DNA of 64,000 nt, from the NCBI RefSeq assembly GCF_016887565.1, contig NZ_CP069396.1, positions 8,848,001 to 8,912,000 on the forward strand, written 5' to 3'. The notes under the pieces are model-generated. The model ran no database searches and was not told where the DNA came from. It saw only the letters and a list, made by a program, of their open reading frames with translations. Both the position numbers and the translations under genes were made by a program. The DNA comes from Archangium violaceum (lineage in GTDB: Bacteria; Myxococcota; Myxococcia; Myxococcales; Myxococcaceae). Below are positions 20,391 through 29,053 of this stretch, piece after piece (within the stretch, counting starts at the first letter, position 1; each line of letters opens with the position of its first letter).

Positions 20391-20846
20391 ATGTCAACTG
20401 CTTCGATGCCGGATCCGATGGCCAGGCGGCTCGGCTATGCACTCAAGCGAGCGCAGCATGCCTTGCGCACGCGAATGGACGATGCGCTGCGACCCCTCGG
20501 GCTGACCTCGCCTCAGTACGCGGTCCTCTCGGCGGTCGAGCTCGAGGCCGGTATCTCGAACGCCCGCCTGGCGCGCGCCGCCTTCGTCACGCCGCAGACG
20601 ATGCAGGGGATCCTCGCCAACCTGGAACGCGACGGGCTTCTCGTCCGGCAGGCGGACCCCGAGCATGGTCGCATCCTGCGCAGCGAGCTGACCTCCCACG
20701 GGCAGAAGGTGCTCGCACGGGCGCATCGGATCGTCCACGAGGTCGAGCACGTCATGATCTCGTCCGTGGGCACGGCGGAAGCGGCGCGAATCGCCGGTCT
20801 GCTCTCCCAGTGCGCCGACGCGCTCAGCTCCACCGACCGGGACTAG
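20391..20846 (+). CDS. MarR-family transcriptional regulator
   Basis: 151 residues from ATG 20391. The winged helix is clear: LTSPQYAVLSAVELEAGISNARLARAAFVTPQTMQGILANLERDGLLVRQADPEHGRILRSELTSHGQKVLARA. It should bind as a dimer to the ATATCAG palindrome just upstream and release it on binding a phenolic or similar ligand, inducing the divergent VOC-ABM gene and itself. Its TAG stop overlaps the stop of the convergent matrixin gene on a shared CTAG (20843-20846). Confidence 0.88.
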   Translation: MSTASMPDPMARRLGYALKRAQHALRTRMDDALRPLGLTSPQYAVLSAVELEAGISNARLARAAFVTPQTMQGILANLERDGLLVRQADPEHGRILRSELTSHGQKVLARAHRIVHEVEHVMISSVGTAEAARIAGLLSQCADALSSTDRD

Positions 20847-21810
20847 ATACCGACGCTCGGCCCTTCTTTGTTACTGAGCCCACTGGACGCGCGCGCCTCC
20901 GCGGCGACAGGCCGGGAGGCGCGCTTGGAACTGCACGGGTAGAGCTGCGCCGCCGCCTGCGCGTCGCAGGACGTGATGGCGGCCGTACACCTGGTGGGGT
21001 CCGTGTACATGATCGAGTTGCAGTCCGTGTGGTGGGCGATGCCCAGGGTGTGCCCGATCTCGTGGATTGCGACGGTCTTCGCGTAGTGCGTGCCCGTGTA
21101 GTACGTGTTGTTCAGCTTCACGGTGCTTCCGGTCATGCAGGAGCCCGACCAGGAGTTCCAGGTGTATGCGTACCAGCCGGTGTAGCCGTACGCGCCCTCG
21201 TAGACCGTGACGTCGGAGGCGCCGCTGGAACGCCAGTAGAGATACAAGCTGTTCGAGACGTTCGTGTACATCCACGCGTTCATGGCGTCGCCGACCGGCC
21301 AACGCGTGCTCGTGTAGTCCGTGTAGGTGACGTTCGTGGGCCTCCGGCACCACTTGTAGCCGAAGAACTGGACCCCGCACCAGGCATGGGCGGTCGGCCC
21401 CTGGGAGGCTGCTTTCAACACGGGCTCCTCGCGCTCGTCGGGGCCCAGGTACTGGACGGCCCGTGCGCGTGCCTCGACCCGATCGAGCAGCGCGTCGACC
21501 GGCTCGCCTACGTGCGCTTCGATCGCGGTGGCGTGACGCGGCGAGCTCGCGCCCTGGACGAGGTCGTCTTTCACCAGGACCCGGCCCAGCGGTCCACCGG
21601 TCACGGAGTAGACGCCCGTCATGGAGCGCGCGGCCAGGGGCTCGGTGCCCCCTTGCGGCGTCCGGAAGGTCGCTGTAGATGCCGCTCTCCGGTCCGGAGG
21701 GCTGCCCCTCCGACTTGGCCTGCGCGTAGGTGCGGACGACGTCGAAGCGCGTGGACTCCACCTGACCGCGGATGATCAACGCCGAGTGGTCGGTCAAGTG
21801 AAAACGTGGC
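20843..21810 (-). pseudogene. Matrixin-type zinc metalloprotease, frameshifted near its N-terminus
   Basis: The intact frame below 21622 encodes a metzincin: HEIGHTLGIAHHTD near residue 187 supplies the three zinc ligands, followed by SIMYTDP, a Met-turn. Upstream, another frame (about 21810-21670) encodes a plausible continuation: LTDHSALIIRGQVESTRFDVV, then ESGIYSD. Dropping one C in GACCTTCC at about 21668 joins them as IYSD-FRTPQGGTEPLAARSMTG. No signal peptide can be read in frame above this. So the gene is broken by a one-base insertion, or the sequence has an error there; a shortened 259-residue protein could still be made from ATG 21622. Confidence 0.65.
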
Positions 21811-21932
21811 GCGCGTCCCACGCGGAGCCGAAAAAACTTGCCGGAACACCCACGGAGGAAAAGGTGTTCGCGGCAGCTCCCGCTTGGGGGAGTGTCATGC
21901 CGCCGCGCGATGTATGATGTATCTTGAGGTCC

Positions 21933-22526
21933 ATGCGGACGTCTCTCAGCCCCCTGCTGACGCTCCCCGACTTCCCGCTCTCCGAGCACGAGCCTCTGGC
22001 CCGGGGCTTCCTCGCGCTCGGGTTGCGGAGGTTCGTGGACGCGGCGCGGCATGTCTGGGAGCTGCCCTACGGGCGCAACTCGGACCGGGCGGACTTCCAC
22101 CTCGTCCTGTCGGAAGGGCGAGGCACCTGCAGCACCAAGCACGCCCTCCTGGCCGCCCTGGCGCGCGCGCACGGACAGCCCGTCAAGCTGATGCTCGGCA
22201 TCTACGATATGCACGAGCGCAACACACCGGGGGTGGGAGCCATTCTGGAGCGCGAGGGGCTGTCGGGCATCCCCGAGGTGCACTGCTACCTGGTCGTGCG
22301 CGAGCGCCGCGTGGATCTCACGCGCAAGATGCCAGCCGCCGAGTCCACCGCCGCCGTGGCCTGCTTCTTCGTCGAGGTACAGCTCGAGCCGGAGGACATC
22401 GGCGCCCCCAAGGAGGAGAGGCACCGTGCCTTCATCCGGGACTGGGCGGCCCGACGGAGGCTGGACGCCGAGCGGATCTGGCGTGTGCGCGAGGCGTGCA
22501 TCACCGCGCTGGGCGAGTCGCGCTGA
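21933..22526 (+). CDS. Transglutaminase-like (papain-fold) protein
   Basis: 197 residues from ATG 21933, seven bases after GAGG. The segment GRGTCSTKHALLAALARAHGQPVKLMLGIYDMHE has the spacing of the transglutaminase-like Cys motif (G-x-C-x2-K-x2-L-x3-A...G), and PEVHCYLVV supplies a His about 55 residues later, followed by Asp in RVDLTRK. A Cys-His-Asp triad is thus possible. Members of this broad fold include peptidases and amide-forming enzymes; the actual reaction is unknown. No signal peptide, so cytoplasmic. It stands alone. Confidence 0.6.
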   Translation: MRTSLSPLLTLPDFPLSEHEPLARGFLALGLRRFVDAARHVWELPYGRNSDRADFHLVLSEGRGTCSTKHALLAALARAHGQPVKLMLGIYDMHERNTPGVGAILEREGLSGIPEVHCYLVVRERRVDLTRKMPAAESTAAVACFFVEVQLEPEDIGAPKEERHRAFIRDWAARRRLDAERIWRVREACITALGESR

Positions 22527-22580
22527 CAGCTCCCCGTCGCGGCACCGGAGAGGAGTGATTCCCTCGCTCGGGTTGAAACC

Positions 22581-23762
22581 TCAGACGACGAGGTGATGGG
22601 TGACCTGGAGCCGCAGCAGCTGGCGCGCCAGCTCCTGCACATCCTTCACACCGGAACCCCCCAGACCTTTGCGGATGCCTCGCGTCTTGTCCGTGGTCGC
22701 GAGGAGCAGCAACTGGCGCACGAGCTTGTTGGTGAGCCGGGGGTTGAGGCGGCGCATGTGGGCAACGAGCGAGCCGAGCTCTTCCAGGGTCAGTCCGGCG
22801 ACCATGACCTGGGTGTCCGAGCCCTCATCCGGGGTGAGCCCCACCGCCAGGAGCAGCGGGTGCAAGATCAGCGAGCGGGTGAAGCTCAGCTCGTGGGCGA
22901 TTCCCAGCCGCTGGAGCTCGGCCAGCATGGGGCCTGTGTCGTGTCCAGGCACGACCGGCTGCACCTGCATCGTCTCATAGCGCTGCAGCACCTCGTCGTA
23001 CCGCCGCCGGGCTTCGAGCCCGGGCTTGCTGGCCTGGAACTCCACGAAGCCCTGGTGGATCTCCCCCATCAACTCGCGCAGGAGCGCGGCATCGCTCGTG
23101 GACTGTGGGACGCCCAGGAGGTTGGCCATGCCCACCCTGCGCGCGGGGAGGGAGCTCGCCTCCATCCAGGGGGCATAGGTGAAGGCGCTCTCGGCGAGCA
23201 CCATGTTCAGGTTGGCGACCCCCAAGCGGCCCGGGTTCTGCGCGAAGGTGGCCAGCCGATCGTGAGCATCCTTCATACCGGCGAGGAGTCGATCCATCAC
23301 GAGGGCGCGCAGCTTCGCGCGGCCATCCGGCAGGGGACGCCCCGCGGGAGAGCTCTCGCGATCCGTCGTCTTGCGTTGCTGGGGGAGCTCCGGAGCGACG
23401 GGTGGCGCCTCTCGGGAGGGGAGCTCCGGGCCTCGAGGAGCGGGACGCGCGGCCTCGCCCTGGAGGCGCTCGAGCCCGGCCTTGTCCGGAAACGCACGTG
23501 GGTCCCGCGGGCTGTCGAATCCGCCCTCCCTGGCTGACTGGGAACCGCCGGTTGTCAGCCCCTGATGGCCCTGCAAGCCCCCGGCGGTGTCGCCCTTCCC
23601 CTTGGCCTGGGACTTCGCCGAGGTGCCCCCAGACCGCGGGGCGGACTTACCGGCGTCTGGCCTGGCGGGCTCCTTCTGGGGTTGTTGCTGAGGGCCTCGA
23701 ACCGAGGAGCCCGGCCGTGGAATCGCGGCCTGAGGAGGCAGCTTGCTCGACCCGATACTCAT
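22581..23762 (-). CDS. Unknown protein with Pro/Gln/Gly-rich N-terminus
   Basis: 393 residues from ATG 23762. Residues 1-150 are low-complexity and disordered ([22 protein letters not shown] and similar). Residues 150-393 form a helical domain with long hydrophobic and charged helices ([54 protein letters not shown]). No catalytic motif, signal peptide or membrane segment is visible. The overall plan matches the protein at 5350-7134 and, in its N-terminus, the one at 24322-25452, though the domains differ in sequence. I do not recognise a family. Confidence 0.6.
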   Translation of the reverse strand: MSIGSSKLPPQAAIPRPGSSVRGPQQQPQKEPARPDAGKSAPRSGGTSAKSQAKGKGDTAGGLQGHQGLTTGGSQSAREGGFDSPRDPRAFPDKAGLERLQGEAARPAPRGPELPSREAPPVAPELPQQRKTTDRESSPAGRPLPDGRAKLRALVMDRLLAGMKDAHDRLATFAQNPGRLGVANLNMVLAESAFTYAPWMEASSLPARRVGMANLLGVPQSTSDAALLRELMGEIHQGFVEFQASKPGLEARRRYDEVLQRYETMQVQPVVPGHDTGPMLAELQRLGIAHELSFTRSLILHPLLLAVGLTPDEGSDTQVMVAGLTLEELGSLVAHMRRLNPRLTNKLVRQLLLLATTDKTRGIRKGLGGSGVKDVQELARQLLRLQVTHHLVV

Positions 23763-23832
23763 GCTGGATGCCCTCTGCGCGACGCGTCACTTGAAGGAGT
23801 CTTCTGGGGGGTGGGCGGGTACAGCTCCCAGT

Positions 23833-24078
23833 ATGACAGGCTTCGCTTGGATGGGTGATGACGCGGCCCGCCTCGTCGCCGTCGGCTCCGATATGGCGGG
23901 CGTCGGTGACTTCAACGGCGATGGGCGCGACGACGTGATCACCTTCACCCGGGGCACGACGGGCGACGTCTTCGTCTCGCTGTCGGACGGCACCCGCTTC
24001 GCCCAGAACAGCTGGCTGTGGCTGTGGCGCGACCACTTCGCCTTCGACGCGGAGTGGTCCCGGCCGAGCCTGCTGTAA
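23833..24078 (+). pseudogene. 3' remnant of an FG-GAP/VCBS-repeat protein
   Basis: The frame reads [20 protein letters not shown], then [10 protein letters not shown] and a closing [11 protein letters not shown] before TAA. The D-F-N-G-D-G-R-D-D loop is the calcium-binding turn of an FG-GAP beta-propeller blade, and the end is like those of myxobacterial secreted FG-GAP proteins. Only about one and a half blades remain, with no signal peptide. An ATG at 23833 could give an 81-residue product, but a gene remnant is more likely. Confidence 0.6.
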
Positions 24079-24321
24079 CGATGGGACGGTGAGTCCGAGC
24101 GTCCATGGAATCGCGCTCGAGGTGGTGACAGCTGTCTCGAGGCTGGTGAGCACAGTCACCACCCCTACGCTCCTCCCTCGCTCCCCCTCCCCTTAACTCC
24201 TTGAAACCACGGAGGCTCCCCGTCCATGGAGTGCGACATGGACATGGCATGTCGGGTGCAGAAGGACAGGACAACACTTCTCCGCACCCCCCCCCTCGCC
24301 GCACCTCCCGAGGAGCCTCCC

Positions 24322-25452
24322 ATGGCCCGCATCCGCCCCTCCCTGTCCCGCTCCGCGACCCTGCCCACGCCCAAGACGTTCCAGCCCAAGCCTCCGACCC
24401 GCGCCTCCACGCTGCCGTCCTCGGCGACTCCCCCGACGGGCACCCGGCCCGCCGCGACCCCCCCCGCCGCGAGCGCACCGGTTGCCCCCCAGTCCAGGCC
24501 CGTGAAGCACCCGGGCGCGCCCGAGGGCGCCCCCTCGTACAGCCCCTGGGAGAAGAGCACGGGCGCGGCCTCGAATCTGATGGTGAGCGGCGGCGACAAC
24601 AAGCTCACGGCTCCCGCGGGCGCCACGCAGAACATGCTCATCGACAGGCCGGGCAACCCCTTCCAGAAGGACGTCTTCGGCGGCAGGGTGAATGGCAACC
24701 TGGGCTCGATGCAGGCCTCCACCACGACCCACAACAGCGGTGGCCTGTACCACTACTCGGCCCAGGCCGAGCTCAACGGGCCCCAGGCCTCCTACGAGTG
24801 GCAGAGGGCTCACGCGGGCCGTCTGGGCGTGACCAGCGGCCAGCTCACCGCCGATGCCACCTCCTTCAAGGCACAGGCCCAGGCGGGCGTCTCGGCGGAT
24901 ACGAAGGGCCACGCGTACACGGCCGCGCTGACGGCCAAGGCGGAGACGGGCGTGGGCGTCACGGCGAGCGCGAGCCACGACTTCAACCGGCATGCGGGCG
25001 CGTACATCAAGGGCGAGGGCAGGGCCTCGGCCACCGCCTACGCCGAGGGAGTGGCTTCCCTGGATCCGAGGAACGCCACGGCGCTGCTCTCGGGCCAGGT
25101 GGGCGCGGCCGCCACGGCGGGAGCGTATGGCACGGCGGGCGGGCACCTGGGCCGGCTGCACGGCTCGGTCACCGCGGGCGCGGTGGCGGGCGTGGCCGCC
25201 CAGGCGGGCGGGAAGATCGGCCTGGAGAACGGCTTCTTCAAGCACTCCGCGGACGTCAACACGGCGGCGGGCGTGGGCACCCACCTCAAGACGGACGTCG
25301 CGGTCGACCTGCGCCACCACATCAAGCCCGGCATCGCGGCGGGCCTGCGCCCCAGCCTCGCCAGCGCCTCCGGCGTGGCCACGCCCGTGGGCGTGGTGGA
25401 GCCCGAGAAGTCGCGGTTCGAGGAGTTCTTCGCGAAGGCTTTCGGCAAGTAA
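24322..25452 (+). CDS. Gly/Ala-rich protein of unknown function, possible secreted effector
   Basis: 376 residues from ATG 24322, six bases after GAGGAG. Residues 1-75 are Pro/Ala/Thr-rich (PTPKTFQPKPPTRASTL). From about 100 to 350 comes a long Gly/Ala/Thr pattern of alternating residues (for example VTASASHDFNRHAGAYIKGE, then GQVGAAATAGAYGTAGGHLG), which suggests beta-strand or glycine-zipper structure able to insert in membranes. It ends FEEFFAKAFGK. No signal peptide, Cys or catalytic motif. The pattern recalls pore- or translocation domains of bacterial toxins, but this is inference from composition. Confidence 0.6.
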   Translation: MARIRPSLSRSATLPTPKTFQPKPPTRASTLPSSATPPTGTRPAATPPAASAPVAPQSRPVKHPGAPEGAPSYSPWEKSTGAASNLMVSGGDNKLTAPAGATQNMLIDRPGNPFQKDVFGGRVNGNLGSMQASTTTHNSGGLYHYSAQAELNGPQASYEWQRAHAGRLGVTSGQLTADATSFKAQAQAGVSADTKGHAYTAALTAKAETGVGVTASASHDFNRHAGAYIKGEGRASATAYAEGVASLDPRNATALLSGQVGAAATAGAYGTAGGHLGRLHGSVTAGAVAGVAAQAGGKIGLENGFFKHSADVNTAAGVGTHLKTDVAVDLRHHIKPGIAAGLRPSLASASGVATPVGVVEPEKSRFEEFFAKAFGK

Positions 25453-25540
25453 TGACACGCCCCTGAGCTCCAGCACTCCGGGCAACGCGGGGAGGCCCTC
25501 GCTCGGAGTGCTGGCTCGCTCATGCACCCCTACCAGCGGC

Positions 25541-26233
25541 TCAGTCCTCGACGTCGTTCACGTGGTTGAAGGGCACGCCCCCGGGGATGGGCGTTCCGTC
25601 CTCCAACATCCGCTCCTCGGTGGAGATGCTCCACACGTCGAGCGTGTCGTCACGGTCCACCTGCCCCGCGCACACCAGGGTGATGTTGCAATCGGGGCAC
25701 TCGCCCTGCACGCCCACCATGCTCCCCAACCCCTCCGGGAGCTGTTCCAGGGAGATGGGCTTCGCACCCGCGTATTTGACGGTATCCACTCCAATGCCCT
25801 GCACCGCCGCCGTCCGCACCACCTGCGGAGTGCCGCGCTCCTCCAGGGGACCCGGACCGGCGAAGTACGCGTAGCGGTTGCCTCGCTCGGGCGAGAAACC
25901 GACCTCCTCGATCGACGCGGAGTAGGCGTCCTTCTGCTGGAAGTACGCGCGCTGCGTGGTGTACCAGGCCTTGAGGTTCGCCCTGCACTCGGCCTGCTTC
26001 GAACGGGCCTGGAAGCGAATGAAGTTCGGGATGGCAATGGCCGAGAGCACTCCCACGCACGGGCAGAGGAGCACCAACCCCGAGATACCGAGGATGATGA
26101 AGAGCGCCTTCCGGCTCATCCCCGAGCCGGGCACGGCCGACATGTTGCCGCATGCGCACGTGATGTTGGAGCCGGGCACCCGTCCCGTCACATCGAGGAC
26201 GTTGCCGCACTTCGGGCACTTCATGGTCTTCAC
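25541..26233 (-). CDS. Zinc-ribbon protein with type IV pilin-like membrane helix
   Basis: 230 residues from GTG 26233, placed well after GGAGG. Residues 5-31 form a zinc ribbon (CPKCG... CACGN). Then a membrane segment, ALFIILGISGLVLLCPCVGVLSAIAIPNFIRFQARSKQAECRANLKAWYTTQRAYFQQ, carries a pilin-like helix: IAIPNFIRFQ and the following spine look like type IV pilins or pseudopilins, as does the globular part (about 100-230, with a CPDC pair). The prepilin peptidase site G-F-x-L-x-E is missing, so it is likely not a processed pilin. Role unknown; an inner-membrane sensor or assembly factor is possible. Confidence 0.65.
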   Translation of the reverse strand: MKTMKCPKCGNVLDVTGRVPGSNITCACGNMSAVPGSGMSRKALFIILGISGLVLLCPCVGVLSAIAIPNFIRFQARSKQAECRANLKAWYTTQRAYFQQKDAYSASIEEVGFSPERGNRYAYFAGPGPLEERGTPQVVRTAAVQGIGVDTVKYAGAKPISLEQLPEGLGSMVGVQGECPDCNITLVCAGQVDRDDTLDVWSISTEERMLEDGTPIPGGVPFNHVNDVED

Positions 26234-26380
26234 GTTGTTCCCCCTCCGGGTACTGCTTCACGAGCCCTGGAACGTAGAACGGAAGTGCCCCGGGAGGGAG
26301 TCAAAGGATTCGAAGCGCGGACGAGACCCGGACGGCGGCTCCCCGCGTACGGTCGCGGGGAGCCCGCCATGCATCCTGCG

Positions 26381-27124
26381 CTACGAGCGGACGACCTTCG
26401 TCACCGAGGTGCCGGAGGCCCCGGTCGTGGTGTTGAACTGCTCGGGACTGCCCACCTTGAGTTGGTTGTGCACGTCCTTCACGCCGAGGACATCATCGAT
26501 GATGTCCTCGATGGTGCGCTTGTCGCGGCGCTCCTCGACCAGACCGGTCAGGGTGACCTCACCGTTCTTCACCTGCACCTCCACGTGCTCGGCGTTCACC
26601 CACCCGTGCATGAGCCGGTCGTAGATGTCCTCGCGGATGCGGTCATCCGAGCGCGTGTACGCCTTGGGCCCCTTGCCCAGCTTGCGTAGGCCCTCGCGGA
26701 ACCGGTCGCCGAGCCGCTCGAGCGGGCCGCGCTCGTTGAAGTCGCGGTAGTCGCGGCGTCCGTAGAGGCCCTCGTTCCTGTCGCGCGCCACGTAGGTCCC
26801 GTAGCCCCGGTCGTACCCCAGGTCGCGCTCGGAGTACCCACCGCCGGAGTGGCCCTGCGAGTTGTAGAAGCCTGGAGGGTTGTAGTTCCCCGGGTTGTAA
26901 TTGCCTTGGAGGTTGTAGCCGCGGTCCTGGTCGTAATCCCGGCCGTAATCCTCGGACTTGCGGCTGCTGCCCCAGTACCCCTGGCTGCCCTGCCACGGAC
27001 CGCGCTCCTGCCGCGGCCCCATGTCACTGCCCCGGAAGCCTTCGTCGAATTCCCGCTCCCGGCCTGCCCAGCGCTCCCGGTCATCTCCCAGGTATCGACG
27101 CATCTCATAGTCCCTGTTCGCCAT
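26381..27124 (-). CDS. BON-domain protein with Tyr/Gly/Asn-rich N-terminus
   Basis: 247 residues from ATG 27124 (GAGGAG upstream). Residues 1-150 are rich in Arg, Asp, Tyr, Gly and Asn, with a short repeat (GNYNPGNYNPPGFYN). Residues about 163-228 are a BON domain (DDRIREDIYDRLMHGWVNAEHVEVQVKNGEVTLTGLVEERRDKRTIEDIIDDVLGVKDVHNQL), a lipid-binding fold common in envelope and osmotic-stress proteins such as OsmY. There is no signal peptide, so a cytoplasmic, stress-linked role is possible. It stands alone. Confidence 0.8.
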   Translation of the reverse strand: MANRDYEMRRYLGDDRERWAGREREFDEGFRGSDMGPRQERGPWQGSQGYWGSSRKSEDYGRDYDQDRGYNLQGNYNPGNYNPPGFYNSQGHSGGGYSERDLGYDRGYGTYVARDRNEGLYGRRDYRDFNERGPLERLGDRFREGLRKLGKGPKAYTRSDDRIREDIYDRLMHGWVNAEHVEVQVKNGEVTLTGLVEERRDKRTIEDIIDDVLGVKDVHNQLKVGSPEQFNTTTGASGTSVTKVVRS

Positions 27125-27378
27125 GACGTGTGTCTCCTCGTGGTTGCGCGTACGTGTCACGTGACGGTGACATTTCCCGTTGCAGTTGCATCTCGGTGTC
27201 ACGTGGGGCTCGCGATGCCCAGAGGCCTCGCGAGTCCAGGGCAAACTGAGCCGTCATCTCCAGGCGGCAAGGGGTGGCCGAGCGTGCCTCGGCAGGCCGG
27301 TCGCTGCACGGTCCACTGGCCCACGGGGAGAACGGGCCCGGAGAATAAAACCGGGCGAGCAACACTCACGTCCCTGGG

Positions 27379-28149
27379 TCAGGTCGTGTACCAGACCTGA
27401 TGGGGTATGACCGTCGGCAGATCGCTGTAGACGGCCTCCCAGAGTTCCGCGAGGAAGGCGACGAGCGCCTTGGGACTCTGAACGAAGCGGAACTCGCCCA
27501 CGTTCGGGTCGAAGAACTCATACACCGTGTTGGACTTCAGGCCCCGGCGCTCCGCCTCGTCGGCCTGCATCAACGGCGCACGAATGAAGAAGGCCACCGC
27601 GTGCCCCTCCTTCTTCTTCTCCGAGTCGAGCTGGAGGATCATCCCCTGGTATTTCGACTGGGGCTCGTCCTCCAGGTCGAGCAATCCCTTCACGACAACG
27701 GACGTGAACGCGGTTCTGGGAGAGTCATCGTCCACCACCGACTTCTCCAGGGTGAGGGCTTGCAGCTCCTTCCATCCGAAGGTCATGGCCTCCTTGTCGG
27801 CCAGGTGCAGGAACTTGGAGTGGAGCACCTTGGGATCGTATCCCAGCTCCACGAGCCGCCGGGCATACTCCAGGGTCAACGCCATGGAGGGGGCCTTGAG
27901 CTGCAGATCATGGATGGAGATGTGCTGAGTGGCGAGCGTCACCTTCGACTTCTGGCTGGCGAAGTCGGAATGATCGAAGTTCTTGCCGCCCGCCATCTTC
28001 CGGCGCAGCCAGTCCATGCTCATGCCCAGGCACACCCCACCCCGGCTCTTGATGCGAGGATCGGCCGCCTGGTCCCAGAGGTAGACCAGTTGATGGTTCT
28101 GCTTCGCCTGCGTCTTGAGCGCCTCGAACTTGACCCAGTCGACCGGCAC
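27379..28149 (-). CDS. YopT/AvrPphB-like cysteine protease (peptidase C58)
   Basis: 256 residues. The start is GTG 28149, four bases after GGGAGG. The C58 triad is visible: Cys40 in GGVCLGMSMDWLRR, His183 in EGHAVAFFIR and Asp214 in EFFDPNVGEFRF. These three motifs, in order, are the mark of YopT-type proteases. Known members are injected by type III systems into host cells (YopT removes prenylated Rho GTPases from membranes; AvrPphB cuts plant PBS1) or release domains of large toxins. No signal peptide and no secretion genes in the window. It could act on prey cells or as a processing protease; the target is unknown. Confidence 0.85.
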   Translation of the reverse strand: MPVDWVKFEALKTQAKQNHQLVYLWDQAADPRIKSRGGVCLGMSMDWLRRKMAGGKNFDHSDFASQKSKVTLATQHISIHDLQLKAPSMALTLEYARRLVELGYDPKVLHSKFLHLADKEAMTFGWKELQALTLEKSVVDDDSPRTAFTSVVVKGLLDLEDEPQSKYQGMILQLDSEKKKEGHAVAFFIRAPLMQADEAERRGLKSNTVYEFFDPNVGEFRFVQSPKALVAFLAELWEAVYSDLPTVIPHQVWYTT

Positions 28150-28238
28150 GATACCTCCCACGAGTTGGGATGATTCTACATGAGAACGCCTCCCGACCCC
28201 AGGGAGGCCAGGGGCGGGCAACTCGCTCGAGGAAACCA

Positions 28239-29051
28239 ATGGGTGACGATCTCTTTTCACAGTCCAAGCTCGGTGACGCGCAGATCGAGCAGTTCATCCG
28301 AGATGGATTCGTCCGGATCGACGAGGCGTTCCCGCGCGAGCTCGCGGAGGAGGGTCTCGCCATCCTCTGGCGGGATACCGGCTGCGCTCCCAATGATCCA
28401 ACGACGTGGACCCGGCCCGTCATTCGTCTCGGGGGCTATGCACAACCGCCCTTCGCCAGGGCGGTGAACACGCCGGTGCTTCACACGGCTTTCGACCAGC
28501 TCGTCGGAAAGGGCCGTTGGGCTCCCCGGTTCAGCCTTGGCACCTTCCCGGTGCGGTTCCCAAGCCCCGAGGATCCAGGCGACGCGGGCTGGCACGTGGA
28601 CGCGAGCTACCCGGGGGAAGATCCAAACGACTTCTTCTCCTACCGCATCAACGTCCATTCAAGGGAGCGAGCGCTCCTGATGCTCTTCCTGTTCTCGGAC
28701 GTGGGCGAACACGATGCGCCCACCCGCATCCGGATGGGCTCGCATCTCGACGTCGCGCGGATTCTGCAACCCGCGGGCGAAGCGGGCATGACCTTCATGG
28801 AGCTGGCCGGGAAGCTGGACGTGACGGCCACGCGGCCCGAGGCCTTGGCGACTGGAAGGGCCGGCACGGTGTACCTGTGCCATCCCTTCCTCGTCCATTC
28901 AGCGCAGCCCCACCGCGGCACGACGCCCCGCTTCATGGCGCAACCGCCGCTGCATCTGGCGGAGCCTTTCCGGCTCGAGCGCGAGGACCACGACCCTTCG
29001 CCGGTCGAGATCGCCATCAAACAGGGACTGCGGGACCCCAGCCCAGGGTGA
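28239..29051 (+). CDS. Phytanoyl-CoA dioxygenase (PhyH)-family Fe(II)/2-oxoglutarate oxygenase
   Basis: 270 residues from ATG 28239 after GAGG. N-terminal IEQFIRDGFVRIDEAFP is typical of PhyH proteins. The iron triad reads H-x-D in GWHVDASYPG (about residues 117-119) and a distal His in LVHSAQPHRG near 222, with Arg about four residues on for 2-oxoglutarate. It should hydroxylate a small organic substrate. The gene is convergent with the CYP102-type P450, ending two bases before that gene's end, and divergent from the C58 protease. Substrate unknown. Confidence 0.85.
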   Translation: MGDDLFSQSKLGDAQIEQFIRDGFVRIDEAFPRELAEEGLAILWRDTGCAPNDPTTWTRPVIRLGGYAQPPFARAVNTPVLHTAFDQLVGKGRWAPRFSLGTFPVRFPSPEDPGDAGWHVDASYPGEDPNDFFSYRINVHSRERALLMLFLFSDVGEHDAPTRIRMGSHLDVARILQPAGEAGMTFMELAGKLDVTATRPEALATGRAGTVYLCHPFLVHSAQPHRGTTPRFMAQPPLHLAEPFRLEREDHDPSPVEIAIKQGLRDPSPG

Positions 29052-29053
29052 GC

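Noticed and set aside
23833-24078. 81-codon frame as a real small secreted FG-GAP protein
   Set aside because: No signal peptide or ribosome site, and only the last one or two blades are present; a gene remnant explains it better.
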